A stretch of 64,000 nt of DNA from Parasulfuritortus sp036391875 (lineage in GTDB: Bacteria; Pseudomonadota; Gammaproteobacteria; Burkholderiales; Thiobacillaceae), in the NCBI GenBank assembly GCA_036391875.1, contig DASVZA010000039.1, forward strand, positions 124,001 to 188,000. Reading direction: 5' to 3'. Shown here piece after piece: positions 1 through 8,053 of the stretch. Under the pieces are notes generated by a model. That model ran no database searches. It was not told where the DNA came from and saw only the letters and a list, made by a program, of their open reading frames with translations. Position 1 is the stretch's first letter, and every line of letters starts with the position of its first letter. Position numbers and translations under genes: made by a program.

Positions 1-82
1 GCGGCAATGAGCGGGATGTGGACGGTGCTGTTCGCGGGTGTGCCGGTTGCCGTCGGTATGCTGCCGCATCGGACAGCAGGCG

Positions 83-117
83 AAAAAAAAAGGCGAGGAG
101 CACCTCGCCTTTTTTCT
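83..117. terminator. Bidirectional intrinsic terminator after the histone-like gene
   Basis: An 8-bp perfect stem (AGGCGAGG at 91-98, CCTCGCCT at 103-110) with a 4-nt loop is flanked by a run of A on the left and a run of T on the right, so it can end transcription in both directions. For the minus-strand histone-like gene it lies just beyond the stop codon at 129. Bases 1-82 hold no gene I can support. Confidence 0.85.
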
Positions 118-128
118 TGCAGACGACC

Positions 129-371
129 TCAGGCCTTCTTGGCAGGGGCCTTCTTCGCGGCGGGCTTGGCAGCAGCCTTGGGAGCGGCGGCCTTCTTTGC
201 AGCGGGCTTGGCGGCAGCAGCCTTGGGGGCGGCAGCCTTCTTCACGGCGGGCTTGGCGGCAGCAGCTTTGGGAGCGGCGGCCTTCTTCACTGCAGGTTTG
301 GCGGTCGCAGTCGCGGTAGCCGGGGTGGCGGCGGCGGCGGTTTTCGCCTTGGTGGATTTAGCGGCGGGCAT
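129..371 (-). CDS. Histone H1-like Lys/Ala/Pro-rich DNA-binding protein
   Basis: This 80-residue protein is almost entirely Ala, Lys and Pro and has no hydrophobic core. It repeats the motif AAAPKAAAAKPAVKK with a 42-45-nt period in the DNA (blocks starting near 149, 191, 236 and 281). Such composition matches the C-terminal-like tails of eukaryotic H1 and the bacterial H1-like (AlgP/Hc1/BpH1-type) nucleoid proteins, which bind DNA without strong sequence specificity. An AAGGAG ribosome site sits about 8 nt before the ATG, and a possible -10 (TAGAAT, complement at 449-454) lies upstream. It is monocistronic with its own terminator. The repeat number probably varies between strains; that part is inference. 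Confidence 0.8.
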   Translation of the reverse strand: MPAAKSTKAKTAAAATPATATATAKPAVKKAAAPKAAAAKPAVKKAAAPKAAAAKPAAKKAAAPKAAAKPAAKKAPAKKA

Positions 372-508
372 GTCTCACACTCCTTATGGTTGGAAGGCCG
401 GAAAGCCTTATGCCTCAAGTAGTTCCACGCGTATGCGTGTTGCTCGTAATTCTAGAGCAAAAAAACTGCAATGCAGCAAGGGACCAAGCTATTTTTTTTG
501 CGAAGAAC

Positions 509-1765
509 TCAGTGTTGTTGCCGCTGGTGGACGATTTCATTTTCGAACAGCGCATCGACCCGTTCGCGACGACGTACGAGCGACGCGTTTTCACCCTCCA
601 CCAACACCTCCGCGGCACGCGGCCGAGTGTTGTAGTTCGAGCTCATGCTCATGCCGTACGCACCCGCCGAAAGCAAGGCCAGCAGGTCGTTTTCAGCCAA
701 TGCGAGGTCGCGGTCGTGGGCCAGGAAATCGCCGCTCTCGCACACCGGGCCGACGATTTCGTAACTGCGTTTTTCGCCGGCGCGTTCGCGCACCGGCTGC
801 ACGTCGTGCCAGGCATCGTAGAGCGAGGGACGCATGAGATCGTTCATCGCCGCATCGACGATGGCGAAGTCTTTCGCTTCGCCGTGCTTGAGATACTCGA
901 CCTTGGTGAGCAGCAATCCGGCGTTGGCGACCAGCGAACGACCCGGTTCGAGGATGAGCTTGTGCGGCCGTCCTTGCAGACGCGACAACAACACGCCGGC
1001 GTACTCGCTCATCGCCGGCGGCGTCTCGTCCTGATAGCGCACGCCGAGTCCGCCACCGAGGTCGATGTGCTGCAACGCGATGCCGTCCGCGGCCAGCCGG
1101 TCGACCAGGTCGAGCACCTTGTCGAGCGCTTCGGCGAAAGGCGACGACTCGGTGAGTTGCGAGCCGATGTGGCAGTCGACGCCGACCACCTTCAGGTGCG
1201 CCATCGCCGCGGCTTCCTTATAAAGTCGCGGCGCGTCGGCGTAGGCGATGCCGAACTTGTTCTTCTTGAGTCCGGTGGCGATGTAGGGATGGGTCTTGGC
1301 GTCGACGTCGGGGTTGACCCGGAAGCTCACCGGCGCAACCTTGCCGAGCCGGCCGGCGACCTCGTTCAGCCGCATGAGCTCGCTTTCCGATTCGACGTTG
1401 AAGCAATGGATGCCGGCGTTCAATGCCGCTGCCATTTCCTCTGAGGTCTTGCCGACGCCCGAGAACACCACCTTGCCCGGATCGCCGCCGGCCGCCAGCA
1501 CGCGCGCCAGTTCGCCGCCGGAGACGATGTCGAAACCGGCGCCGAGCCCGGCGAACAGATTGAGGATGGCCAGGTTCGGGTTGGCCTTCACCGCATAGCA
1601 GATCAGGTGCGGATGGGGCGCGAAGGCCTGGTCGTAGTTGCGGTAGGCCTCGGTCAGCGCGGCGCTGGAATAGACATAGCAGGGCGTGCCGAATTCATTG
1701 GCGATGGCGTCGAGGGCGACCGATTCGCAATGCAGCACGCCGTCACGGCGGATGAACGGATTCAT
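509..1765 (-). CDS. lysA: Diaminopimelate decarboxylase (last step of lysine synthesis)
   Basis: A PLP fold-III decarboxylase that converts meso-diaminopimelate to L-lysine and CO2 in the cytoplasm. The 418 residues are the normal length. The PLP lysine lies in YAVKANPN (K60), the glycine-rich phosphate-binding segment is HIDLGGGLGVRY, a further PLP-phosphate contact is EPGRS, and the active-site cysteine from the partner subunit lies in CESGDF. The ATG overlaps the stop codon of the upstream lipoprotein gene lptM (ATGA), so the two are translationally coupled. I see no hairpin between its stop and the histone-like gene downstream. Confidence 0.97.
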   Translation of the reverse strand: MNPFIRRDGVLHCESVALDAIANEFGTPCYVYSSAALTEAYRNYDQAFAPHPHLICYAVKANPNLAILNLFAGLGAGFDIVSGGELARVLAAGGDPGKVVFSGVGKTSEEMAAALNAGIHCFNVESESELMRLNEVAGRLGKVAPVSFRVNPDVDAKTHPYIATGLKKNKFGIAYADAPRLYKEAAAMAHLKVVGVDCHIGSQLTESSPFAEALDKVLDLVDRLAADGIALQHIDLGGGLGVRYQDETPPAMSEYAGVLLSRLQGRPHKLILEPGRSLVANAGLLLTKVEYLKHGEAKDFAIVDAAMNDLMRPSLYDAWHDVQPVRERAGEKRSYEIVGPVCESGDFLAHDRDLALAENDLLALLSAGAYGMSMSSNYNTRPRAAEVLVEGENASLVRRRERVDALFENEIVHQRQQH

Positions 1766-1884
1766 TTGTTGGAAGAGGATTGTGTGGCTACGGGGTGGGT
1801 CTGGTCGGGCAGGTAGAGTTCACCTTTCTTGCCGCAGGCGGCGAGCAGGAAAAGCACGACCAGGAAGAGGGAAATCAGGCGCAT
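1762..1884 (-). CDS. lptM: Small LPS-assembly lipoprotein LptM (YifL family)
   Basis: A 40-residue lipoprotein read from the complement: a short charged N-terminus, a hydrophobic run, and the lipobox LLAAC with Cys17 as lipid anchor, followed by the family motif CGKKGELYLP. The LptM/YifL family assists maturation of the LptD/LptE translocon at the outer membrane. Its stop overlaps the lysA start by 4 nt. Placement between lysA and divergent cyaY is the conserved proteobacterial arrangement, which strongly supports the call despite the size. Start chosen at the only ATG giving a signal peptide. Confidence 0.9.
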   Translation of the reverse strand: MRLISLFLVVLFLLAACGKKGELYLPDQTHPVATQSSSNK

Positions 1885-1936
1885 GGGAATGTCGTTACAA
1901 TGTGTTGAATCAAGTCTATCACGCGCGAGGATTGCC

Positions 1937-2248
1937 ATGACCGAGAGCGAATACGCTCAACTGACCGATGCCTTTTTCAAACGTCTCGACCAGGCGTTGG
2001 AGGCGGCCGACATCGACTACGAACTCGCTCCGGGCGGCATCCTGGAGATGGAGTTCGACGACGGTTCCAAGATCGTCATCAACCGTCAGCCGGCGATGCA
2101 GGAAATCTGGGTCGCGGCCAAGAGCGGCGGCTTCCACTACCGCTGGCAGGACGGTGCCTGGCGCGATACGAGGAGCGGCGAGGAGCTGTTCGCGTCGCTG
2201 GAGAAGATGGCTTCGCAGCAGGCGGGGGAGCCGGTCAGCCTGGCCTGA
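1937..2248 (+). CDS. cyaY: Frataxin-like iron-sulfur assembly protein CyaY
   Basis: This 103-residue protein matches bacterial frataxin: an acidic first helix (MTESEYAQLTDAFFKRLDQ), the beta-sheet segment with EMEFDDGSKIVINRQ, and the signature QEIWVAAKSGGFHYRW followed by W.DTRSGEELF. Frataxins bind iron and modulate IscS/IscU activity in Fe-S cluster assembly. The reading frame stays open upstream, but ATG 1937 gives the family's normal N-terminus. It is divergent from lptM-lysA with 52 bp between the starts, an arrangement widely conserved in beta- and gammaproteobacteria. Confidence 0.96.
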   Translation: MTESEYAQLTDAFFKRLDQALEAADIDYELAPGGILEMEFDDGSKIVINRQPAMQEIWVAAKSGGFHYRWQDGAWRDTRSGEELFASLEKMASQQAGEPVSLA

Positions 2249-2303
2249 CGCGCAGCGGCCGACGTGCGACGCCGGCCTTCACACGCTCGCCAACCATTCC
2301 ACC

Positions 2304-3662
2304 ATGAAGCGGATCTCGCCCACCGGCGAATTGATCCGGCTCGCCGGGCCCGTCTATGTCGCCCAGATCGCCATGATGGCGAACGGCGTCATCGACACCG
2401 TCATGGCCGGCCGGCTGTCGGCCGTCGATCTCGCCGCGGTCGGCATCGCCAGCTCGATCCAGGTGACCATACTCATGTCGCTGATGGGCGTGCTGCTGGC
2501 GCTGCCGCCGCTGGTCGCGCACATCTACGGCAGCGGCAAGCTGGCCGAGGTCGGCCGCGAGATCCATCAGAGCGTCTGGCTGTCGCTGGTGCTCGGCGTC
2601 ATCGCCGTCCTGATGCTCCGCACTCCCGGTCCCTTCCTGGCCATCTCCGATCTGCAGCCGGCGGTCGAGGCCAAGGTGCGCGCCTATCTCGACGCCTCGG
2701 CCTGGGGCGTGCCGGCGGCGATCGCATTCCGGATCTACTTCGGCCTGTTCACCGGCATCGGCCGGCCGCGCTCGGTGATGCACTTCAATCTGGCCGCCCT
2801 GCTGCTGAAGCTGCCGCTCAACGCGATGTTCATGTACGGCTGGCTCGGCGCGCCCGCCCTGGGTGCGCCCGGCAGCGCGGTCGCGACTTCGATCGACTAC
2901 TGGCTGATCGCCGCGCTGGCCTGGGGCTGGTGCCTGTACAGCCCGCGCTATGCCGCATTCCGCCTGCGGACGCGGATCGCGCCGCCTGATCCGAAGGCGA
3001 TCGCGGCCTTCCTGAAGCTGGGCGTGCCCATCGCCCTGACCTTCGTCGCCGACGTCACCGCCTTCACCTTCATGGCGCTGTTCATCGCCCGGCTCGGTCC
3101 CGTCGTTTCCGCCGCGCACCAGATCGCCGCCAGCCTCGCCGCCTTCGCCTTCGTCCTGCCCCTGTCCATCGGCAATGCCACCGCGATCCTCGCTGGACAG
3201 GCGCTGGGCGCCGGCCGGCCGCAACTCGCGCGCCAGATGTGCGGGCGCGGCATCGGCCTCGGCATGGCGTTCGGCATCGTGGTCAGCTTGGCGCTCTGGC
3301 TCGGCGCCGGCCGGATCGCCGAACTCTATACCAACGACCTCCATGTCCAGCTCCTGGCCGCGCCGCTGATCGTCCTGGTCGGCTATTACCACCTGGCCGA
3401 CGCGCTCCAGGCGGTGGCGGTCAACGCGCTGCGCGGCTACAAGCGTTCTGCCATCCCGATGCTGATCTACACCACCTGCCTGTGGGGCGTCGGCCTGGGC
3501 GGCGGCGTGCTGCTCGGCCTGACCGATCGGTTGGGTCCGGCGCGCGGTGCGCCGGGCTTCTGGTTGGCGGCCATCGTCAGTCTGGGATTGGTGGCCGGGC
3601 TGGTGGCGCTTTATCTGGATCGGGTCAGCCGCGCCAGTCGAGACGAGACGGACGTGCGATGA
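2304..3662 (+). CDS. MATE-family multidrug/cation exporter
   Basis: A 452-residue inner-membrane protein with about twelve hydrophobic helices in two homologous halves, typical of MATE (MatE, NorM/DinF-like) antiporters that expel cationic drugs or metabolites using Na+ or H+ gradients. Family features include the N-terminal IRLAGPVYVAQIAMMANGVIDT segment and AAHQIAASLAAFAF in the second half. The frame is open well upstream of 2304, but the ATG at 2304 (MKRISPTGELIRLAGP) matches the usual MATE start. It stands 55 bp after cyaY on the same strand. Substrate cannot be inferred. Confidence 0.93.
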   Translation: MKRISPTGELIRLAGPVYVAQIAMMANGVIDTVMAGRLSAVDLAAVGIASSIQVTILMSLMGVLLALPPLVAHIYGSGKLAEVGREIHQSVWLSLVLGVIAVLMLRTPGPFLAISDLQPAVEAKVRAYLDASAWGVPAAIAFRIYFGLFTGIGRPRSVMHFNLAALLLKLPLNAMFMYGWLGAPALGAPGSAVATSIDYWLIAALAWGWCLYSPRYAAFRLRTRIAPPDPKAIAAFLKLGVPIALTFVADVTAFTFMALFIARLGPVVSAAHQIAASLAAFAFVLPLSIGNATAILAGQALGAGRPQLARQMCGRGIGLGMAFGIVVSLALWLGAGRIAELYTNDLHVQLLAAPLIVLVGYYHLADALQAVAVNALRGYKRSAIPMLIYTTCLWGVGLGGGVLLGLTDRLGPARGAPGFWLAAIVSLGLVAGLVALYLDRVSRASRDETDVR

Positions 3663-3741
3663 TTTGAAAAGTCCGCCGCCCGAGTGTCGTCGGCAGGCGG
3701 CGGCCTCGACGGCCATGTCCGGATCGGGGCCGGGTCCGGGA

Positions 3742-4278
3742 TCAATAATGCAGCTGTACGTAGCCTTCCTGTACGAGTTCGATGATGCGGGCCACGGCGC
3801 CGGCGTTCACTTTGATGCCGGGTAGCAGGTCACTGTTCGTCCAGTGGTTGGCCTTCATCGAGACGGCGCATTCCTCGACCTTCACGCCTTGCTTCAACAG
3901 CTCGGCAATGGCGCCTTTGTAGGGGTTGCCGGTGCTGCCGTGGGTAAAGGCGTCGAAGGCCTCGTCGTTCAGTAGCAGGTAGGCGCCGGCGCCGTGGAAC
4001 ACGCCGATGATCCGGCCTTTCGTGCCGTCCTTCTTGTAGCGCTCGGCCAGCTGGTGCATGTAGCCGATGCCGACCGGCGTGTCCCCCATGTCGTTGGCGG
4101 GATGGTCCATGTTGAATACCACGTTGGCCTGCTTGAGCGTGATCGGAATGTCTACGTGGATCGTCTTCTGCTGGTTGCCGTCGGCAGGTTCGGATGCGTA
4201 GGCCGGGGCGAGTGCGCAAAGCCCGGCGACTAGAACGGCGAATGCCAGATGTGTTCCGGCGAACGGTTTGTGATGCAT
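3742..4278 (-). CDS. Periplasmic DsrE/DsrF-like family protein
   Basis: 178 residues starting with a clear signal peptide (hydrophobic core AFAVLVAGLCALAP, cleavage after AYA-SEP). The mature part resembles DsrE-like sulfur-relay folds: KTIHVDIPITLKQANVVFNMDH, IIGVFHGAGAYLLLND, and a late cysteine in VEECAVSMKANHW. Cytoplasmic DsrE/TusD proteins pass persulfides; secreted relatives are common in sulfur-oxidising and metal-resistant bacteria, but their role is unproven. I chose the ATG at 4278 because GAGAGGAC precedes it and it places the signal peptide correctly; a longer frame exists. It follows the mer genes on the same strand after a 190-bp gap in which I see no gene. Confidence 0.8.
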   Translation of the reverse strand: MHHKPFAGTHLAFAVLVAGLCALAPAYASEPADGNQQKTIHVDIPITLKQANVVFNMDHPANDMGDTPVGIGYMHQLAERYKKDGTKGRIIGVFHGAGAYLLLNDEAFDAFTHGSTGNPYKGAIAELLKQGVKVEECAVSMKANHWTNSDLLPGIKVNAGAVARIIELVQEGYVQLHY

Positions 4279-4469
4279 GTGTCCTCTCGCTGTGAATGAT
4301 CGATTATCTGGAATGCGGCCGCACGATGTGGCTTGCGGCGGTACGGCTACGGACGCGCTGGAACGGCTGCGTAGGCCTGTGACAACGGGCGAATGGCGGA
4401 AGTTTCGAAATTCGCCAAGCCGCTTCCCCGCGTCCGGCAACCGCAGGTGGATCGCCTTGGGCGGCAGGA

Positions 4470-4682
4470 TCACCTACAACATTCCTTTTGCAGTTGGATG
4501 GGGGGACAGGGCACCGAGCCGAACGAGCAGAACACGCAACAGTCGCCCGGATTGGGCCGCAGCTGCGCCTTGCAGTTCGGGCATTCGTAGTAGAACAGGC
4601 AGGCGTCCGTGGGCATGGTCTCCCTCCGGGCGGCGCCGCAGTGCGGACAGGTCAATACTGACTCGAGAATCGCATCGCTCAT
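4470..4682 (-). CDS. GDCCVxC-type cysteine-rich small protein of a mer locus
   Basis: This 70-residue protein has eleven cysteines: CPHC (12-15), C28, CPNC (34-37), the diagnostic GDCCVFC (46-52), C59 and a terminal CC (68-69). The first two CxxC pairs look like a zinc ribbon. The GDCCVxC segment defines a family of small proteins, some of them selenoproteins, that are encoded next to MerT/MerP-type mercury transporters. It is 7 bp downstream of merP on the same strand. A role as a cytoplasmic Hg(II) or metal carrier accepting ions from MerT is inference; no biochemical function is known to me. Confidence 0.85.
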   Translation of the reverse strand: MSDAILESVLTCPHCGAARRETMPTDACLFYYECPNCKAQLRPNPGDCCVFCSFGSVPCPPIQLQKECCR

Positions 4683-4689
4683 CGCGTCG

Positions 4690-4965
4690 TCATTTCTGCA
4701 CGGTGGATGGATAGCCCGCGTTGGCGGTGGCCGTAGTCAAATCGTCCAACCGCGCCTTGTCCGGATCATATGAGACAGTGGCCGTCTTCTTGTCGAAGTC
4801 GACCTTGGCGGCGCTCACGCCGGGTACCTCGTCGAGTGCCTTCTTGACCGTGATCGGGCACACCGGGCAGGTCATGTGCTGCACATTGAGCGTGACGGTT
4901 TTCTGGGCGGCGGCCAGGGCCGCAATGGGCAGGGCGGCGAGCAGGGCGATCAATATCATGCGCAT
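4690..4965 (-). CDS. merP: Periplasmic mercuric ion-binding protein MerP
   Basis: 91 residues with a signal peptide (cleavage near ALAAA-QKT) and a heavy-metal-associated ferredoxin-like fold. The metal site is HMTCPVC (C33 and C36), matching the GMTCxxC of MerP. MerP captures Hg(II) in the periplasm and hands it to MerT. It lies 12 bp after merT and 7 bp before the GDCCVxC gene, so the three are one transcription unit driven by the mer promoter at 5352-5383. Confidence 0.94.
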   Translation of the reverse strand: MRMILIALLAALPIAALAAAQKTVTLNVQHMTCPVCPITVKKALDEVPGVSAAKVDFDKKTATVSYDPDKARLDDLTTATANAGYPSTVQK

Positions 4966-4977
4966 GGTGAACTCCGT

Positions 4978-5319
4978 TCAATAGAACATGGGCGCCATCG
5001 AAGGCAGGGCCAGCAGGCCGAACAGCAAAGTGGCGACGATCCAGAATGTGAGCCGCTGCCGACGGATCGTGCGCGGATGGGCGCAGGCGGCCGTGCAGGC
5101 TGGCGGGACCAGGTAGAGTTTTCGGAAGGCCAGGCCCAGAAACAACAGGGTCAGGCCGATGAGGAAGGGGCGGAACGGCTCCATGGCGGTCAGGCTGCCG
5201 ACCCAGGTGCCGCCGATGCCGAGCGTCAGCAGCACGAGCGGCCCGACACAGCAGGCCGATGCGCAGAGCGCAGCCAGGATGCTGGCGACCAGACTGCTTT
5301 TTCCGGTGAGTTGAGCCAT
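4978..5319 (-). CDS. merT: Mercuric ion inner-membrane transporter MerT
   Basis: 113 residues with three predicted membrane helices. The vicinal pair SACC (C23, C24) in the first helix receives Hg(II) from MerP, and the second pair (C75, C79 in PPACTAAC) lies in the cytoplasmic loop, as in classical MerT. It is the first gene of the minus-strand mer unit and is divergent from merR. Normally imported Hg(II) is reduced by MerA, but no merA occurs in this window. Confidence 0.95.
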   Translation of the reverse strand: MAQLTGKSSLVASILAALCASACCVGPLVLLTLGIGGTWVGSLTAMEPFRPFLIGLTLLFLGLAFRKLYLVPPACTAACAHPRTIRRQRLTFWIVATLLFGLLALPSMAPMFY

Positions 5320-5351
5320 GTCCTTTTCCTTGAACCGATATTGCCGGTGCT

Positions 5352-5383
5352 ACTCTAAACTCCGTACCCGGGTACGGAATCAA
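5352..5383 (-). promoter_or_regulatory. mer operator-promoter (MerR-type, long spacer)
   Basis: A perfect palindrome, CCGTACCCGGGTACGG (5362-5377, extendable by one base pair to 18 bp), lies between merR and merT. It matches the Tn501-type mer operator CCGTAC-N4-GTACGG. On the minus strand it is the spacer between a -35 TTGATT (complement 5378-5383) and a -10 read as TTAGAG or TAGAGT (5352-5358), giving the over-long 19-20-bp spacing that Hg-bound MerR corrects by DNA distortion. It should control merT-merP and autoregulate merR. Confidence 0.9.
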
Positions 5384-5393
5384 GGAGCATGTG

Positions 5394-5792
5394 ATGGCGA
5401 CCGAACTGTCCATCGGCGGGCTGGCGGAAGCGGCCGGAGTCAACGTCGAGACGATCCGTTATTACCAGAGGCTGGGCCTGCTGCTGACCCCGCCCAAGCC
5501 CTTGGGCGGCCAGCGCCGCTATCCGCCGGATCAGGTCAGGCGGGTGCGCTTCATCAAACGGGCGCAGGTGCTGGGCTTCACCTTGGCCGAGGTCGGGGAA
5601 CTACTGACGCTGGATGCGGCGCGCGGTTGTGAAGAGACGCGTACCTTGGCCGACCGGAAGCGGATGCTGATAGAACAAAAGATGGCGGACCTGGAGGCGA
5701 TGCGAGTCCTCCTGAGTAACCTGGTTCAGCAATGCGACAGCAACCAGGGCGGCTCGCCGTGTCCGATCATCGACGTGCTGGGGCGGGACTGA
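5394..5792 (+). CDS. merR: Mercury-responsive transcriptional regulator MerR
   Basis: 132 residues: N-terminal winged helix (IGGLAEAAGVNVETIRYYQRLGLL), a long dimer helix, and a C-terminal Hg-binding loop. The three ligand cysteines C79, C114 and C123 have exactly the Tn501 spacing (35 and 9 residues), which separates it from ZntR, CueR and other family members. I prefer the ATG at 5394 over the GTG at 5391 because AAGGAG at 5382-5387 is better spaced. Divergent from merT, sharing the palindromic operator. Confidence 0.95.
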   Translation: MATELSIGGLAEAAGVNVETIRYYQRLGLLLTPPKPLGGQRRYPPDQVRRVRFIKRAQVLGFTLAEVGELLTLDAARGCEETRTLADRKRMLIEQKMADLEAMRVLLSNLVQQCDSNQGGSPCPIIDVLGRD

Positions 5793-5892
5793 AGGCCGCG
5801 CGCAGTGCCATCGCGATGGCGATCCCAGGCCCAAATCGGGATATCCTGTGGCGCGCCTGGCGCCCTCCAGAAAACCCGGGAGTCCCCTGACC

Positions 5893-6585
5893 ATGGAAAC
5901 AAAACAGGCATCGCCCCATGCCCATTACCCGCCGGTGATCCGGCACCTGTTGGCCCGACCCCGGCTGGTCCTGTCCGGCCTCCTGGGAATGCTGGTGGTC
6001 GTCTTCGTTCCCCGCTGGCTGGCTGGGCAGGAAGTCACCCGGCTGCTGGTCGGCTGGAACGTGGGGGCGATCCTCTATCTCGTTCTTGCCGGGCGCATGA
6101 TGGCCCGCTCATCGCACGACAGGATCCGGTATCGTGCCCAGGTACAGGACGAGAGCCGTATCGTGGTCCTGGTCCTGGTGGTCCTGGCGGCCGTCGCCTC
6201 CCTGGCCGCAATCGTCGCCGAACTGGCGACCGCGAGGGATATGCACGGTCTGCTGCGCTACGCCCATATCGGCTTGGCGGCGCTCACGATCTTCACCTCC
6301 TGGTTCTTCACCCAGGTGATGTTCGCCATCCATTATGCCCACGACTATTTCATCGGCCTGTCGCGGTACGGGATCAAGGGACTTCAGTTCCCGGGTGATG
6401 AAACGCCGGATTACGGCGACTTCTTCTACTGCGCCTGCATCATCGGCACCTCGGGCCAGACCGCGGACGTGAGCTTCGTGTCGAAGCCGATGCGCCACGT
6501 CGCCCTGGTGCACAGCGTGCTGGCCTTCTTCTTCAATACCACGCTGGTGGCGCTGACCATCAATATCGCGTCGGGATTGTTCTGA
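5893..6585 (+). CDS. DUF1345 family integral membrane protein
   Basis: A 230-residue inner-membrane protein with five hydrophobic segments and the conserved DUF1345 features SWFFTQVMFAIHYAHDY and GDFFYCACIIGTSGQTADV near its C-terminal third. Family function is unknown; members occur across proteobacteria, often solitary. The frame opens earlier (5848), but the ATG at 5893 starts just before the first cytoplasmic stretch. It follows merR by 100 bp on the same strand; I see no evidence that it belongs to the mer regulon. Confidence 0.85.
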   Translation: METKQASPHAHYPPVIRHLLARPRLVLSGLLGMLVVVFVPRWLAGQEVTRLLVGWNVGAILYLVLAGRMMARSSHDRIRYRAQVQDESRIVVLVLVVLAAVASLAAIVAELATARDMHGLLRYAHIGLAALTIFTSWFFTQVMFAIHYAHDYFIGLSRYGIKGLQFPGDETPDYGDFFYCACIIGTSGQTADVSFVSKPMRHVALVHSVLAFFFNTTLVALTINIASGLF

Positions 6586-6615
6586 TGCGGGGCCGGGCGA
6601 TGGCCCGGCCATCGA

Positions 6616-8010
6616 TCACAGCCGTTGCCGCGCCCGTGCAATCGCCGCCCTGACCTGGGCCGGCGCCGTGCCGCCGATGTGGTCGCGGCTGGCGAGCGAG
6701 CCTTCCACGGTGAGCACCTCGAACACGTCTTCGCCGATCAGCGGCGAGAACTCGCGCAGCTCGTCGAGCGAGAACTGGGGCAGGTCGCGGCCGGTGGCTT
6801 CCGCCACGCGCACGGCCTTGGCCACGGCGCCGTGGGCGTCGCGGAAGGGCAGGCCCTTCTTCACCAGGTAGTCGGCCAGGTCGGTGGCGGTGGCGTAGCC
6901 CTGGGTCAGCGCGGCACGCATGTTGGCGGTGCGCACGCCGTGTTCCTTGACGCCCAGGCCGGCCAGCATGTCGGCGTAGATGCGCAGGGTGTCGACCACG
7001 GTGTCGACCGTGTCGAACAGGGGCTCCTTGTCCTCCTGGTTGTCCTTGTTGTAGGCCAGGGGCTGCGACTTCATCAGGGTGAGCAGGGCGACCAGGTGGC
7101 CGTTGACCCGGCCGGTCTTGCCGCGCACCAGCTCGGGCACGTCGGGGTTCTTCTTCTGCGGCATGATCGAGGAGCCGGTGCAGTAGCGGTCGGGTAGGTC
7201 GATGAAGCCGACGCGCGGGCTCATCCATAGGATCAGCTCTTCCGACAGGCGCGACAGATGGGTCATCAGCAATGCGCAGGCGGCGGTGAATTCGATCGCG
7301 AAGTCGCGGTCGGAGACGGCGTCGAGCGAGTTCTCGCAGACGCCGTCGAAGCCGAGCTCGGCGGCGACGAAGGGCCGATCGATCGGGTAGCTGGTGCCGG
7401 CCAGGGCGGCGGCGCCGAGCGGCATCCGGTTGACCCGCTTGCGGGCGTCGAGCATCCGCTCCTTGTCGCGCTGGCTCATCTCGACGTAGGCCATCAGGTG
7501 GTGGCCGAAGGTGACCGGCTGGGCAACCTGCAAGTGGGTGAAGCCGGGCATCGGCGTGTCGGCGTGCTTCTCTGCCAGGTCGAGCAGGGCGGTCTGGAAG
7601 TCGCCGATCAGGCCGACGATGTTGTCGATCTCGTCGCGCAGCCAGAGGCGGATGTCGGTGGCGACCTGGTCGTTGCGCGAGCGGCCGGTATGCAGGCGCT
7701 TGCCGGCGTCGCCGATCAATGCGGTCAGGCGCTTCTCGATGTTGAGGTGGACATCCTCGTCGTCCAGGCTCCAGACGAATTCGTTGCGTTCGATCTCGGC
7801 CAGGATCGTCGCCATGCCGTCCTCGATGGCGGACAGGTCCGCGGCCGGGATGATGCCCTGCTTGACCAGCATCTTGGCGTGGGCCAGCGAGCCCTTGATG
7901 TCGTGCCGGGCCAGGCGCTGGTCGAAGAAGACCGAGGCGGTGTAGCGCTTGACCAGTTCGGAGACGGGTTCGGAGAAACGTTCGGACCAGGTTTTGTCTG
8001 AGCTGGACAT
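6616..8010 (-). CDS. argH: Argininosuccinate lyase
   Basis: 464 residues, standard length, catalysing argininosuccinate to arginine and fumarate. It belongs to the fumarase/aspartase superfamily, with the signature GSSIMPQKKNPD at 279-290 (catalytic Ser in the flexible loop), HTGRSRNDQ at 107-115 and THLQ at 158-161. Stands as a single gene 30 bp from the convergent DUF1345 gene; the thioredoxin-like gene 43 bp upstream on the same strand may share its transcript. Confidence 0.97.
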   Translation of the reverse strand: MSSSDKTWSERFSEPVSELVKRYTASVFFDQRLARHDIKGSLAHAKMLVKQGIIPAADLSAIEDGMATILAEIERNEFVWSLDDEDVHLNIEKRLTALIGDAGKRLHTGRSRNDQVATDIRLWLRDEIDNIVGLIGDFQTALLDLAEKHADTPMPGFTHLQVAQPVTFGHHLMAYVEMSQRDKERMLDARKRVNRMPLGAAALAGTSYPIDRPFVAAELGFDGVCENSLDAVSDRDFAIEFTAACALLMTHLSRLSEELILWMSPRVGFIDLPDRYCTGSSIMPQKKNPDVPELVRGKTGRVNGHLVALLTLMKSQPLAYNKDNQEDKEPLFDTVDTVVDTLRIYADMLAGLGVKEHGVRTANMRAALTQGYATATDLADYLVKKGLPFRDAHGAVAKAVRVAEATGRDLPQFSLDELREFSPLIGEDVFEVLTVEGSLASRDHIGGTAPAQVRAAIARARQRL

Positions 8011-8053
8011 GGAGTGCCTGAATTTATGCCAAAGGGCAGATTATGCCACTGCC

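Noticed and set aside
1..82. A plus-strand stop codon at 8-10 that might end a gene from outside the window
   Set aside because: Only two codons would be inside the window, so nothing can be supported.
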